Of a DNA stretch of 64,000 nt, positions 28,127 to 37,337 are shown in pieces. The notes under the pieces were generated by a model, which made no database searches, was not told the DNA's origin, and worked only from the letters and a program-made list of their open reading frames with translations. This DNA is from Allopusillimonas soli (GTDB lineage Bacteria > Pseudomonadota > Gammaproteobacteria > Burkholderiales > Burkholderiaceae_B): the NCBI RefSeq assembly GCF_004153445.1, contig NZ_SDQC01000001.1:372001-436000 (forward strand). The letters run 5' to 3'. The position numbers were made by a program, and so were the translations under genes. The number at the start of each line of letters is the position of its first letter. Positions within the stretch are counted from its first letter, which is position 1.

Positions 28127-28786
28127 ATGTACTTATACGCCCTTCAAAGACCCTCGATATTCGCTCCGGCTTGGCTGCGCATCCTGCTGTGCGCAGCGCT
28201 GTGCATCATGCTGGCCAGTTGCGGATTCCGGCTCAAGGGCGTTGCCCCGCTACCTTTTGACACGCTGTATACCAACATCTCGGAAAACAGCGAATTCGGC
28301 GCGAACCTCAGGCGCGCCATCACGGCCAGCTCACCCAACACGCGCTTCGTCGGCAGCAGCAGCGAAGCGCAGGCCGTGCTCACTCAGCTAAGCAATAAAC
28401 AGTTCCTGCGCGAGCTATCGCTCGATCCGCAAGGCCGCGTCGAGGAATACGAACTCAACCTCCAGTTCACCTTCCAGCTTACCGACGCCAAAGGCCGGCT
28501 AGCCCTGCCGCCCACGACGCTTTTCGTTACGAGAGAAATACCCTACGACGCCACTGTGGTGCAGGCCAAGCAAAGCGAAATAACAACCGTGTTCAAGGAC
28601 ATGCGCAAGTCGCTCATCGACCGCATTGTGCGGCATCTGTCCGCCCCTGATGTGGTCGAAGCATTTGCCAACCCCGCAAACCTACCCATGGCCGAGGAGC
28701 CGCCTTCCGGCGCCCCCGCGCAGGAACCCGAAACGCCCACGCCATGGTCCCAGCCTGGCCTCATGCCCGGCATGGGACTGGAATAA
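28127..28786 (+). CDS. lptE: LPS-assembly lipoprotein LptE
   Basis: 219 residues. A signal sequence with lipobox L-A-S-C places the lipid-modified Cys at residue 32, followed by GFRLKG, the LptE start. LptE plugs the LptD barrel and brings LPS to the outer leaflet. The C-terminal 45 residues are Pro/Glu-rich. It follows leuS by nine bases, the conserved betaproteobacterial order before holA. No ribosome binding site is visible before the ATG; TAAAAT lies six bases upstream, and the TAA inside it is the leuS stop. Confidence 0.93.
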   Translation: MYLYALQRPSIFAPAWLRILLCAALCIMLASCGFRLKGVAPLPFDTLYTNISENSEFGANLRRAITASSPNTRFVGSSSEAQAVLTQLSNKQFLRELSLDPQGRVEEYELNLQFTFQLTDAKGRLALPPTTLFVTREIPYDATVVQAKQSEITTVFKDMRKSLIDRIVRHLSAPDVVEAFANPANLPMAEEPPSGAPAQEPETPTPWSQPGLMPGMGLE

Positions 28787-28792
28787 ACCGGT

Positions 28793-29854
28793 ATGGCGCG
28801 CCGCGTCGATGCCGACAGTCTCATCGGACAACTTGCCGGCGCATCGCCGCGGTTGGAGCCGCTGTATATCATCTCCGGCGACGAGCCCCTGCTGGCCATT
28901 GAAGCCAGCGATGCGCTGCGTGCCGCCGCAGCGCGTGGCGGCTACGCCGAGCGCGTCAGCCTGAGCCTGGATGCGCGGGGTGACTGGTCCAGCGTCACAG
29001 GCGCAATTCAGAACGTTTCGCTTTTCGGCGACCGTCGACTGGTCGATCTGGCCGTACCCTCGGGCAAGCCGGGCAAGACCGGGGCAGATACGCTCACGCG
29101 GCTCGCCGCACTAGCTCAGGATGGCGGCCTGACCGACACCATGGTCATAATTAACCTCCCTCGTCTTGACAAGGCCACCCGCAGCGCGAAATGGTCGCAA
29201 GCGCTGTTTGCCGCCGGCGTCAGTGTCGAAGTACCCACCATAGACCGCGGCGCCCTGCCGCGATGGATTGCCCAGCGCCTGGCTCGCCAGGGGCAGCAAC
29301 TCGATCGCGAAACGCTCGAATGGATGGCCGACAAAGTCGAAGGCAATCTCCTGGCCGCATTCCAGGAAGTCCAAAAGCTGGGCCTGCTCTATCCCGAAGG
29401 CAGCCTCAGCGCTCAGGACGTGGAGCGCGCCGTGCTCAATGTCGCGCGCTATGACGTGTTTGGGCTGCGCGACGCCATGCTCTCGGGAAACGCGGCCAGG
29501 GCGCTGACGATTCTGGACGGCCTGCGTGCCGAGGGTGAGGCGCTGCCGCTCGTCCTGTGGGCGGTAGGCGACGAGGTGCGCGTCTTGGCGCGCCTGTCGG
29601 CGGCGCAGCAGGCTGGCCGCGATCTGGGCGGCGAAATGCGGCGTCAACGCGTATTTGGCGCACGCGAACAACTGCTGCGCCAGGCCCTGGGACGCGTACC
29701 CGCACGTCTCTGGGCTGGCGCGGTGCAGCAGGCACACGATATCGACCGGCTTATCAAAGGCCTCAAGACCCCTGGACGACTCGCCGACCCATGGGAAGAG
29801 ATCCGCCGCCTGACATTGCGTGTGGCGGCGGCCCGACCGCGCCAGCGCGCGTGA
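28793..29854 (+). CDS. holA: DNA polymerase III delta subunit
   Basis: 353 residues. [20 protein letters not shown] at the N-terminus is the HolA pattern, with [18 protein letters not shown]-like and [17 protein letters not shown] elements in the middle and [26 protein letters not shown] at the end. The delta subunit opens the beta clamp within the clamp loader. Sits six bases after lptE, as in most proteobacteria. Confidence 0.93.
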   Translation: MARRVDADSLIGQLAGASPRLEPLYIISGDEPLLAIEASDALRAAAARGGYAERVSLSLDARGDWSSVTGAIQNVSLFGDRRLVDLAVPSGKPGKTGADTLTRLAALAQDGGLTDTMVIINLPRLDKATRSAKWSQALFAAGVSVEVPTIDRGALPRWIAQRLARQGQQLDRETLEWMADKVEGNLLAAFQEVQKLGLLYPEGSLSAQDVERAVLNVARYDVFGLRDAMLSGNAARALTILDGLRAEGEALPLVLWAVGDEVRVLARLSAAQQAGRDLGGEMRRQRVFGAREQLLRQALGRVPARLWAGAVQQAHDIDRLIKGLKTPGRLADPWEEIRRLTLRVAAARPRQRA

Positions 29855-29931
29855 CCGCAGCCGAGCCCGTCCGGCACACGCGGCCAAATGCTGAGATAAT
29901 GCCATATTGGACTGCCACATCCCCAATCACC

Positions 29932-31257
29932 ATGAACACGCCCACCGCCAGCCAAGCCATTCGCGACACGCAAACCGCCCACAAAGGCAGCGGCTTGCCC
30001 GCCTCCCAGACGGCCAGCATGCAGACGCTAGGGCGGCAGGCCCGCGACGCAGCTCGCCGCATGCGCAATGCCTCTGGCCAGGCCAAGGCCCAGGCGCTGC
30101 GCGCAATGGCCCGCCTTCTTGGCGAGCAGCGCGAAAACCTGAAAGCCGAAAACACCCGAGATCTGTCCGCCGCACAGCGCAATGGTCTTGAACCGGCGCT
30201 GCTTGACCGGCTCCGGCTCTCCGACAAGGCGTTGGACACCATGGCGGCGGGCTTGCTGCAAATCGCCGACATGCCCGACCCCGTCGGCAGCACCACGGCA
30301 AGCACGCTGCGGCCCAACGGCATGCGCGTCGCGCAAATGCGGGTTCCCCTGGGCGTCATCGGCATCATTTACGAATCACGCCCCAATGTCACGATAGACG
30401 CAGCCGCGCTCTGTCTCAAATCAGGCAACGCCACCATCCTGCGAGGCGGCAGCGAAGCCTTTCATTCCAACCTCGCGCTTGGCGATATCATCGGCCAGGG
30501 GCTGGCCTGCGCTGGCTTACCCGCGCATGCGGTACAAGTGGTCGGCACCACCGATCGCGCAGCCGTTGGCGAAATGGTCACCATGACCGACTATATCGAC
30601 GTCATCGTCCCACGCGGCGGCAAAGGACTCATCGCACGGCTATCCGCCGAGGCGCGCGTGCCGCTCATCAAGCACTTGGACGGCAACTGCCATATCTATG
30701 TCGACCGTGCAGCCGACCTCGATACGGCGCATGATGTGGTGGACAACGCAAAAACCTACCGCTACGGCATATGCGGCGCCGTGGAAACGCTGCTTGTCCA
30801 TGCCGATGTGGCGGAAACATTTCTTCCCCGCATCGCCGCAACGCTGCTGGCAAAAGACGTGTCCCTGCGCGGCTGCGAACGTACCTGCGCACGGATACCC
30901 CAGGCAACCCCCGCGACCGAGGAAGACTGGGAAACCGAATTCCTCGCGCCCATCCTTGCCGTACGGGTCGTAGACAGCCTGGACCAGGCCATGGACCATA
31001 TTGCGCGCTACAGCTCGGAGCATACCGAATCCATTATTACCGAAGATCTGGCCGCCGCCACCCGGTTCCAGCGCGAGGTCGATTCGAGTTCTGTCTACGT
31101 CAACCTGCCCACCTGTTTTGCGGACGGTTTCGAATACGGTCTCGGTGCCGAGATTGGCATATCCACCAATCGACTTCACGCGCGCGGCCCCGTCGGCCTG
31201 GAAGGTCTCACGACGCTCAAGTGGGTGCTGTCCGGAAACGGGCAGCTGCGCGGCTGA
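29932..31257 (+). CDS. proA: Gamma-glutamyl phosphate reductase
   Basis: Second step of proline synthesis: gamma-glutamyl phosphate to glutamate semialdehyde with NADPH. Motifs: [34 protein letters not shown], and [15 protein letters not shown] with the catalytic Cys. From the ATG at 29932 the protein has 441 residues, about 20 more than usual; an ATG at 30019 ([14 protein letters not shown]) would give 412 and is the main alternative. GATAAT at 29895-29900 may be its -10. Confidence 0.95.
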   Translation: MNTPTASQAIRDTQTAHKGSGLPASQTASMQTLGRQARDAARRMRNASGQAKAQALRAMARLLGEQRENLKAENTRDLSAAQRNGLEPALLDRLRLSDKALDTMAAGLLQIADMPDPVGSTTASTLRPNGMRVAQMRVPLGVIGIIYESRPNVTIDAAALCLKSGNATILRGGSEAFHSNLALGDIIGQGLACAGLPAHAVQVVGTTDRAAVGEMVTMTDYIDVIVPRGGKGLIARLSAEARVPLIKHLDGNCHIYVDRAADLDTAHDVVDNAKTYRYGICGAVETLLVHADVAETFLPRIAATLLAKDVSLRGCERTCARIPQATPATEEDWETEFLAPILAVRVVDSLDQAMDHIARYSSEHTESIITEDLAAATRFQREVDSSSVYVNLPTCFADGFEYGLGAEIGISTNRLHARGPVGLEGLTTLKWVLSGNGQLRG

Positions 31258-31263
31258 CGCACC

Positions 31264-31677
31264 ATGCTTTGGGTCAAGGCTTTTCATATTCTCTTCGTTA
31301 CGTCCTGGTTCGCCGGGCTTTTCTACCTGCCGCGAATTTTCGTCAATCTGGCCGAAGAAACACATCCGCAGGCACTGCAACGCCTATTGGGCATGGCGCA
31401 GCGCCTGTACCGATTCATGACGCCCCTGGCCGTGCTGGCCATAGCACTGGGCCTATGGCTGTTCATGGGTTACGGGCTGGGTCGGGGCCAAGGCTGGATG
31501 CATGCCAAGCTGGGCGTCGTGATCCTGCTGGTTGCCTATCATTTGTACTGCGGGCGCCTGCTCAAGGCATTCGAGCGAGGCATCCAGCGCCACGGCTCAC
31601 GTTACTACCGCTGGTTCAATGAAATTCCGGTCATCCTGCTGCTGGCTGTTCTTATTCTTGTCGTCGTGCGACCATGA
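31264..31677 (+). CDS. hemJ: CopD/HemJ-like membrane protein (protoporphyrinogen oxidase type)
   Basis: 137 residues, four membrane helices. The N-terminal LWVKAFHILFVTSWFAGLFY with conserved His, YLPRIFVNL, and AKLGVVILLVAYHLYCGRLLK with a second His match HemJ (UPF0093), which oxidises protoporphyrinogen IX in many bacteria lacking HemG and HemY. The family function is established in cyanobacteria and Acinetobacter; the assignment here rests on motif similarity. It overlaps the next gene by four bases (ATGA). Confidence 0.85.
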   Translation: MLWVKAFHILFVTSWFAGLFYLPRIFVNLAEETHPQALQRLLGMAQRLYRFMTPLAVLAIALGLWLFMGYGLGRGQGWMHAKLGVVILLVAYHLYCGRLLKAFERGIQRHGSRYYRWFNEIPVILLLAVLILVVVRP

Positions 31678-33329
31678 GCGAAAAACATGAAAAACAGGGC
31701 GGCGAAACCAGCAAGACGCTGACCCTCAAGAACAAGCCACAGGCAAACCGCACGGCGGACGGCGAGAAACGCAAGCGTGCCGGCGCGCGCGCGCGCCAGG
31801 TGGCCCGGCGCGAATGGGACAAGGACAGCACACCCGCAACCCCTGCCCGCCCCGGCACAACGGATCAAGGCAAGCGCCGCGCCGGGCGAACGCATACCGA
31901 AGCCAATGAACAGGCGGCCCGTGCGCATCCGCGCGCCGCCAAGGCCAGCGCCAGGCAGGCGCGTTCCACCGAAGCACCCTCCAGGCAGGCGCCTGGCGGC
32001 CCATCCCATGCCGAAGGCGCCAGGCAACGCCGCCGCGCGGAACCATCTGGCCGTGCAGGTGCTGCCGCGCCGAGGCAGAACGACGAGATCGTGACGCGCG
32101 AGGTCGAGCGAGGCGGGCACGCCATCAAGATAAGTCGACGCGACACCGACCGCCAGCGGCGTCGGGGCACCGCCACGCGCCGCAGCGAAATCCACGTGCT
32201 ATTCGCCTCCTGCCCACACGGTCTGGAAGACGCGCTTGCCGCCGAGCTGCAGGCTCTGGGTTTCGAGGATGCGGAGACATCTCGCGCTGGGTGCCGTTTC
32301 CACACCAACTGGACGGGCGTATTGCGCGCCAATCTGTATTCGCGCCTGGCAACGAGAATACTGGTACAAGTCGCCCATGGGCCGATTCGCACTGAGGACG
32401 ACATCTTTGCGCTGGCCCTGGATACGCCCTGGGAACAATGGTTCGGACCCGAACACACCTTACGCGTGGACACCTCCGCCATTCGCAGCCCGATGCAAAG
32501 CCTGCAATACTGCAATTTGCGGACCAAGGATGGCATCTGCGACCGGCTGCGGGAACGCGAAGGAGCGCGGCCGGATATCGATACCGTCCGTCCTGACGCA
32601 CGAGTCCATCTTTTTCTGGATGAATCCACCGCTACGCTGTATCTGGATTCATCCGGCGAGTCGTTATTCAAGCGCGGCTGGCGTCTTGACAAAGGAGAGG
32701 CGCCTCTGCGCGAAAACCTGGCCGCCGGCCTGTTGGCCCTTTCAGGCTGGGACCCCGCCCGCCCCCTGATGGATCCCTTCTGCGGCAGCGGCACCATTCT
32801 TATCGAAGCGGCGTGGATCGCCCTTGGCGTTCCTGCGGGAATCTGGCGTCCATTCGGCTTCGAACGCCTGCGCAATCACGATGCGCGCCACTGGCGAGAC
32901 CTAAAGGATGAGGCGCGCAGCCATATAGCCACACGGCTTGAAACACCGCTCATGGGCTACGACCTGGACCCGCGCGCCGTCGATGCGGCCAAGGCCAATC
33001 TGGAGCGGGCGTGGCTCACGCCCGACACCATCCGCTTCGAAACCGGCGATGCGCGCAGCGTCGTCCCCGACACAGAACTTCCTGGCTGGGTGGTGAGCAA
33101 TCCCCCCTATGGAGAGCGCTTACCCGAAGACACCTCTCTTTGGGCGGACTGGTCTTCCAATCTGAAGCAGCATTACAGTGGCTGGCGGATCAACGTCATC
33201 TCCAGCGATCTGGATCTGCCCAAGCTGCTGCGGCTCAAGCCTCTGCGGCGATGGCCGCTGCACAACGGCGCCCTGGACTGCCGTCTCTTCAGCTTCGATA
33301 TGGTGCAGGCCGGCTACCGGCAACGCTGA
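31674..33329 (+). CDS. rlmL: THUMP-domain 23S rRNA guanine-N2 methyltransferase (RlmL N-half type) with long basic tail
   Basis: 551 residues. Residues 1-170 are a disordered Arg/Lys/Ala-rich tail. A THUMP domain begins near RSEIHVLFASCPHGLEDALA (171), and the methyltransferase domain has DPFCGSGTILIEAAWIA, MGYDLDPRAVDAAKANL and the catalytic NPPYGERL. It corresponds to the RlmL half of E. coli RlmKL, which makes m2G2445; the RlmK half is absent, as in other betaproteobacteria. ATGA overlap with the hemJ-like gene suggests coupling and supports translation of the tail. The exact target base is inferred. Confidence 0.88.
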   Translation: MSEKHEKQGGETSKTLTLKNKPQANRTADGEKRKRAGARARQVARREWDKDSTPATPARPGTTDQGKRRAGRTHTEANEQAARAHPRAAKASARQARSTEAPSRQAPGGPSHAEGARQRRRAEPSGRAGAAAPRQNDEIVTREVERGGHAIKISRRDTDRQRRRGTATRRSEIHVLFASCPHGLEDALAAELQALGFEDAETSRAGCRFHTNWTGVLRANLYSRLATRILVQVAHGPIRTEDDIFALALDTPWEQWFGPEHTLRVDTSAIRSPMQSLQYCNLRTKDGICDRLREREGARPDIDTVRPDARVHLFLDESTATLYLDSSGESLFKRGWRLDKGEAPLRENLAAGLLALSGWDPARPLMDPFCGSGTILIEAAWIALGVPAGIWRPFGFERLRNHDARHWRDLKDEARSHIATRLETPLMGYDLDPRAVDAAKANLERAWLTPDTIRFETGDARSVVPDTELPGWVVSNPPYGERLPEDTSLWADWSSNLKQHYSGWRINVISSDLDLPKLLRLKPLRRWPLHNGALDCRLFSFDMVQAGYRQR

Positions 33330-33406
33330 ACCGCGGTCGCACCTCATCCAGTACATGCGCGTACCCCGGTTCGCGCCGCGCGGTGATGCGGCGGCGCAAC
33401 AAAAAC

Positions 33407-33435
33407 TTGCCTTCATTCGGGGTTTACCCTATAAT
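33407..33435 (+). promoter_or_regulatory. Strong sigma-70 promoter of the small-protein gene
   Basis: TTGCCT (33407-33412), a 17-base spacer and a consensus TATAAT (33430-33435). Two related dyads flank and follow the -10: GGGTTTACCC (33420-33429) and GGGTTAACCC (33438-33447), each preceded by ATTCG. A third dyad, TGAACG-AAA-CGTTCA (33455-33469), lies in the leader. Confidence 0.75.
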
Positions 33436-33492
33436 TCGGGTTAACCCTTATTAATGAACGAAACGTTCAATATTGTGCAAGAAGGCAAAGCC

Positions 33493-33684
33493 ATGACACA
33501 CATCCCCGCAGACATCCGTCTTACCGACGAACTCGAACGCCAACTCATGCAGCAAGCCATTGAAGAGCAGTTTCGCTTCAAGCCCATGGTTGCCCTGAAG
33601 AACCTCTTCGCGAAGATCTCCGGTTCGGCGCACAAGGCTGCTCCCGCCGCCATTGCTCCCCGCACTGTCGAGCACGCAGGCTGA
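33493..33684 (+). CDS. Small conserved-looking protein of unknown function
   Basis: 63 residues, MTHIPADIRLTDELERQLMQ at the start, a probable helix to residue 28, then KPMVALKNLFAKISGSAHK and an Ala/Pro tail. No family recognised. I chose the ATG at 33493 because GAAGG lies eight bases upstream; an ATG at 33454 in the same frame lacks a ribosome binding site and lies in the leader dyad. Promoter before and terminator after make it a monocistronic, probably well expressed and regulated gene. It could be a regulator-binding or membrane-associated microprotein; nothing in the sequence decides. Confidence 0.72.
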   Translation: MTHIPADIRLTDELERQLMQQAIEEQFRFKPMVALKNLFAKISGSAHKAAPAAIAPRTVEHAG

Positions 33685-33742
33685 TTCGCTTGCCCTCCTT
33701 CGACAGGGGGTAAGCATTTCGCGCAGTTGTTCGCTGCGCCGC

Positions 33743-33777
33743 AAGACCGCTCCGGCAAGGGCGGTCTTTTATTTTTT
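33743..33777 (+). terminator. Intrinsic terminator of the small-protein gene
   Basis: AAGACCGC (33743-33750) / GCGGTCTT (33761-33768), ten-base loop, then TTATTTTTT. Confidence 0.88.
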
Positions 33778-33872
33778 CCGTCCATCACTAGGCAGCGTGA
33801 AGGCAAAGCCGCAACGGCTTCCAGAAAATTGCAGCATAATAGCGCGTTGCGTCCACCCAACCCGCCATCGCG

Positions 33873-34397
33873 ATGCCCCATATCTCTCCCGCAGCACCTT
33901 CTCTTGTCAGCCGGCGCCGGCGGTTGGCCTGCATGATGTACGAAGGCGTCCTGCTCTTTGGCGTCGTCTTCCTGGCCGGCCTGGTTTTCGACGTGCTCAC
34001 CGACAGCCGCAATGCGCTCATGCTGCGTCATGTGCGCCAAGGTGTGCTCTTCTTTGCCATTGGCCTTTATTTCGTCATCTGCTGGCGCCTCAAGGGCCAG
34101 ACGCTGCCCATGAAAACATGGCATATCAGGCTTATTGACCGCCACGGCGGTATCCCCCCCCTGCATGTGCTCATCCTGCGCTACCTGCTCGCCTGGCCGC
34201 TCCCGCTCATTGCAGCCCAGATCGTGATGGCCGCGGCACAGGCGACTGGCTATAGCTCGACTGACATGTTCATTGTCTTCGCGCCTTTCGCGGGCTTCAT
34301 CTGGGCCTGGTTCGACCCCGACGGCCAGTTCGTTCACGACCGCTTGCTGGGCACCCGCCTGGTCGATGCGCCCAAGCAGCAGCACGCATCCGTATAA
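33873..34397 (+). CDS. RDD family membrane protein
   Basis: 174 residues with four hydrophobic segments. RRRRLACMMYEGVLLFGVVF at the start contains the arginine-rich approach to helix 1, GQTLPMKTWHIRLIDRHGG is the middle signature, and WAWFDPDGQFVHDRLLGTRLV carries the Asp-rich end typical of RDD proteins. Function is mostly unknown; some members work in ion exchange. A GCATAAT element at 33833-33839 might be its -10. Confidence 0.85.
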   Translation: MPHISPAAPSLVSRRRRLACMMYEGVLLFGVVFLAGLVFDVLTDSRNALMLRHVRQGVLFFAIGLYFVICWRLKGQTLPMKTWHIRLIDRHGGIPPLHVLILRYLLAWPLPLIAAQIVMAAAQATGYSSTDMFIVFAPFAGFIWAWFDPDGQFVHDRLLGTRLVDAPKQQHASV

Positions 34398-34510
34398 ACC
34401 CTAGTGTGTCCCCATTTCTGGGACCCAGGGATTGCACAGTTTCCGCTTGTCGTTCATGCTTCGGGGTACAGAAGCTCGCGCCCATCAGGCCAAGTCGAAC
34501 CCAGACCATA

Positions 34511-36172
34511 ATGAACGATCAATATCCGGAGCTTTACCAGACATTCCAGTGGTTGATTCCCTCCCAGTTCAATATCGCGCAGGCGTGTGTGCACCGCTGG
34601 GCCGAGAATTCCGTGGAGGGCAGGCGCATCGCCATATACCATGAAGATGCCGCGGGTATTCGAAGTATCTGGACTTACACGCGCCTGGCCGAGACCACGC
34701 GTCAACTGGCCAACGGATTGATCAAAATGGGCGTGCAGCCCGGCGACCGCGTGGCTATCGCCATGGACCAGCGCCCGGAGGCCATCGCCGCCTGCATGGC
34801 AGCCTTCAGCGTGGGTGCCGTCGCCACGCCTTTGGCTTCGGGCCTGCCGGTCGACAGCATTGCCTCCCGTCTGCAGGATGCAGGTGCGCGCGTAGCCATC
34901 GTCGATACCGAAAGCGGCGCCAGCGTGCTTGCGGCCCAAGCCCGCTGCCCTGCCCTGTCCCAGATCGTGGCGCTCGATTTTGCGCACGAGGCCGTGATGT
35001 CCTGGCGCACACTACTGGCGCGGCAACCCAGCACGTTCAGGGACGTTGCCACACGGTCAGACAGCGCCGCGCTGTTGCTGTACACCTCTGGCGCAACCGG
35101 CGCACCGAAAGGTGTGCTTTTGCCGCATTCGGCCTTGCTGGGCAGCCTGCCCGGCTTCGTTGCATCCCAGAACTGGTTTCCCCTGAAGGGTGATATTTTC
35201 TGGACCCCCCTGGAATGGGCCAGCAATGCAGGCCTGCTGAATGGCATATTGCCAGCGCTTTATTTCGGCCATGCCGTTGTTGGCGCGCAGGGCGGCTACC
35301 CGCCGGCGCGCGTTCTTGAAATCCTGGCGCGGTACCGCATCACCAACGCCTTTGTGTCACCCGCCATGCTGCGCGAGTTGGCCGCACAGTTCCCCGCCCC
35401 CAGGCAGGATCATATGCTTACACTCCGGGCCTTGGCCGTGGGCGGCGAATCGTTGAGCGTCAGCAATTTCGACTGGTGCGCCAAGGCGCTGGGCGTGACA
35501 CCGAATGAGGTTTATGGGCTGGCCGAAACAGGATGCGTCATCGGCAACAGTGCGGGCAGATGGCCTGCGCGCCCGGGCAGCATGGGTCGGGTCATACCTG
35601 GCCATCAGATTGCCCTGCTCGATAATCGCGGACGCCCATGCCGAGCCGGTGTCGTCGGTGAAATCGCCGTGCATCGGCGCGACAGCCACGGCCATGCCGA
35701 TCCATCACTCTTTCTGGCTTATTGGAACCGGCCGGAGGATACGCAATCGGCTTTTAGCGGCGACTGGTACCTTACCGGAGACCTGGCATCCCTCGACACG
35801 GATGGCTACTACTGGCATGCCGGCCGCCGCGATGATGTATTCCGGGTTTCCGGCCATCGCGTGGGACCGGCAGCCATAGAGGATTGCCTGCTTACCCATG
35901 CGGCCGTGGCGGGCGCGGCGGTCGTCGCCAAGCCCGATCCGAATCATGGTGCATCCGTAAAGGCCTATGTTGTGCTGGCCCCTAACGCCCATCACGAAAA
36001 TGACGGCGCCCTGCAAGCTGAACTGCAAGCATATGTCAGGCATCAATTGGCGTCCTACCAGACGCCACGCGAAATCGAGTTCGTCGACAGCCTACCCACC
36101 ACACCTGCCGGCACACTGCGCCGGCACGTCCTGCGGGCGCGTGAATTACAACAGGCAGGCGTCACGGGGTGA
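34511..36172 (+). CDS. AMP-binding acyl-CoA synthetase-like enzyme
   Basis: 553 residues of the ANL superfamily. ATP/AMP motifs: LLLYTSGATGAPKGVLLPH (P-loop, with Ala where Thr is usual), EVYGLAETGCVIGNSAG, DWYLTGDLASLDTDGYYWHAGR and the hinge DDVFRVSGHRVGPAAIE. A C-terminal catalytic Lys is likely in TPAGTLRRHVL, although the usual PKT-SGKI-R pattern reads PTTPAGTLRR, where Gly-Lys is replaced by Gly-Thr; this may affect adenylation. Related to medium-chain acyl-CoA and acetyl-CoA-like synthetases; the acid is unknown. The ATG at 34511 fits the conserved start. Confidence 0.83.
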   Translation: MNDQYPELYQTFQWLIPSQFNIAQACVHRWAENSVEGRRIAIYHEDAAGIRSIWTYTRLAETTRQLANGLIKMGVQPGDRVAIAMDQRPEAIAACMAAFSVGAVATPLASGLPVDSIASRLQDAGARVAIVDTESGASVLAAQARCPALSQIVALDFAHEAVMSWRTLLARQPSTFRDVATRSDSAALLLYTSGATGAPKGVLLPHSALLGSLPGFVASQNWFPLKGDIFWTPLEWASNAGLLNGILPALYFGHAVVGAQGGYPPARVLEILARYRITNAFVSPAMLRELAAQFPAPRQDHMLTLRALAVGGESLSVSNFDWCAKALGVTPNEVYGLAETGCVIGNSAGRWPARPGSMGRVIPGHQIALLDNRGRPCRAGVVGEIAVHRRDSHGHADPSLFLAYWNRPEDTQSAFSGDWYLTGDLASLDTDGYYWHAGRRDDVFRVSGHRVGPAAIEDCLLTHAAVAGAAVVAKPDPNHGASVKAYVVLAPNAHHENDGALQAELQAYVRHQLASYQTPREIEFVDSLPTTPAGTLRRHVLRARELQQAGVTG

Positions 36173-36244
36173 GACGCCACCCGCAGCGCCCGCCGCTGTG
36201 GGAAGTGGCAAAAGCGGTGCGCTCCCATGGGCTAAAATCCATGA

Positions 36245-37156
36245 ATGAGCGACCTCTTCAAGAAATACCTTGTGCAGGATCACAGCACACGCATCCAGGC
36301 GGTACGCCTGACCGAAGCATGGCAAACCGGCTTGGCCCACCAGCATTTTCCGAGCTGTGTGCAGTCGCTATTGGGCGAACTCGCGTCCGCAGCCGTGCTG
36401 CTTGCCTCCAACATAAAATTCGACGGCACACTCGTTCTGCAGTTGCAAGGCGGAGGGCCGGTCGCGTTGATCGTGGTTGAATGCACATCCGCGCTGACCA
36501 TACGCGCCACCGCCACGCTGCGCGAAGGCAAGACCGTACCCGAACACGGAACATTACAGACGCTGCTGAACGCCGACGGCCAGGGGCGCTTTAGCGTAGT
36601 CCTTGATCCGGGCAAAAAAGCAGGCATGGCGCCTTATCAGGGCATCATCCCGCTTCAGGGCGATACGGTAGCCCTTGTGCTTGAAGACTATATGCGCAAT
36701 TCCGAGCAATTGGACACACGTCTTTGGCTGGCTGCCGATGCCCAGCATAGTGCGGGACTGCTGCTGCAGCGTCTGCCCGATCATGGCGGCCATGCGCAGC
36801 AGACCGCCGGCGCCGAAACCTGGAACAGGTTGAAACAGCTCGCCGCCACACTTAAACACGATGAGCTCCTTGCTCTCGACAGCGACGAGGTCATCCATCG
36901 CCTGTTCTGGCAGGAAGCCCTTGAACCCTTCGAACCGCAGGCGGTCCGTTGGTACTGTCCCTGCACCCGGGAGAGAGTGGCCGGTATGCTGCGCACATTG
37001 GGGCAGCAGGAGATACAGGAAATCCTGGCCCAGGAGGGCAATGTGGAGATTGTGTGCAACTTCTGCGGTAAGCCCTATCATTTTGACGCGGTCGATTGCG
37101 CGGGACTTTTTGTGGAAAAACCCGGGCCCCACGCATCCGACTCGTCCCTGCACTGA
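36245..37156 (+). CDS. hslO: Redox-regulated chaperone Hsp33
   Basis: 303 residues. Holdase chaperone switched on by oxidation and unfolding. The C-terminal zinc centre is seen as CPC in WYCPCTRERVAGML and CNFCGKPY, the CxC...CxxC arrangement. The N-terminus has RIQAVRLTEAWQTGLAHQHFP and the middle GKKAGMAPYQGIIPLQGD. There is no ribosome binding site before the ATG at 36245; TAAAAT is six bases upstream, and a second ATG four bases earlier is out of frame. Confidence 0.95.
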   Translation: MSDLFKKYLVQDHSTRIQAVRLTEAWQTGLAHQHFPSCVQSLLGELASAAVLLASNIKFDGTLVLQLQGGGPVALIVVECTSALTIRATATLREGKTVPEHGTLQTLLNADGQGRFSVVLDPGKKAGMAPYQGIIPLQGDTVALVLEDYMRNSEQLDTRLWLAADAQHSAGLLLQRLPDHGGHAQQTAGAETWNRLKQLAATLKHDELLALDSDEVIHRLFWQEALEPFEPQAVRWYCPCTRERVAGMLRTLGQQEIQEILAQEGNVEIVCNFCGKPYHFDAVDCAGLFVEKPGPHASDSSLH

Positions 37157-37337
37157 GCGCCACCGCATGCGCCGCGCTGTTTGATCCAGCCGAGGAAATG
37201 CACTGGCATCGGGCGCCCAATAAGGCCAGACTGGCTGCATGGTCACGCTTTCCGTATTGCCACTAGCTCATATCCGCCAAGGCGGCTTGCCGCATTGCGC
37301 CGCGCGGCACATACCCGATACCGCGCGACGCGGCCGC

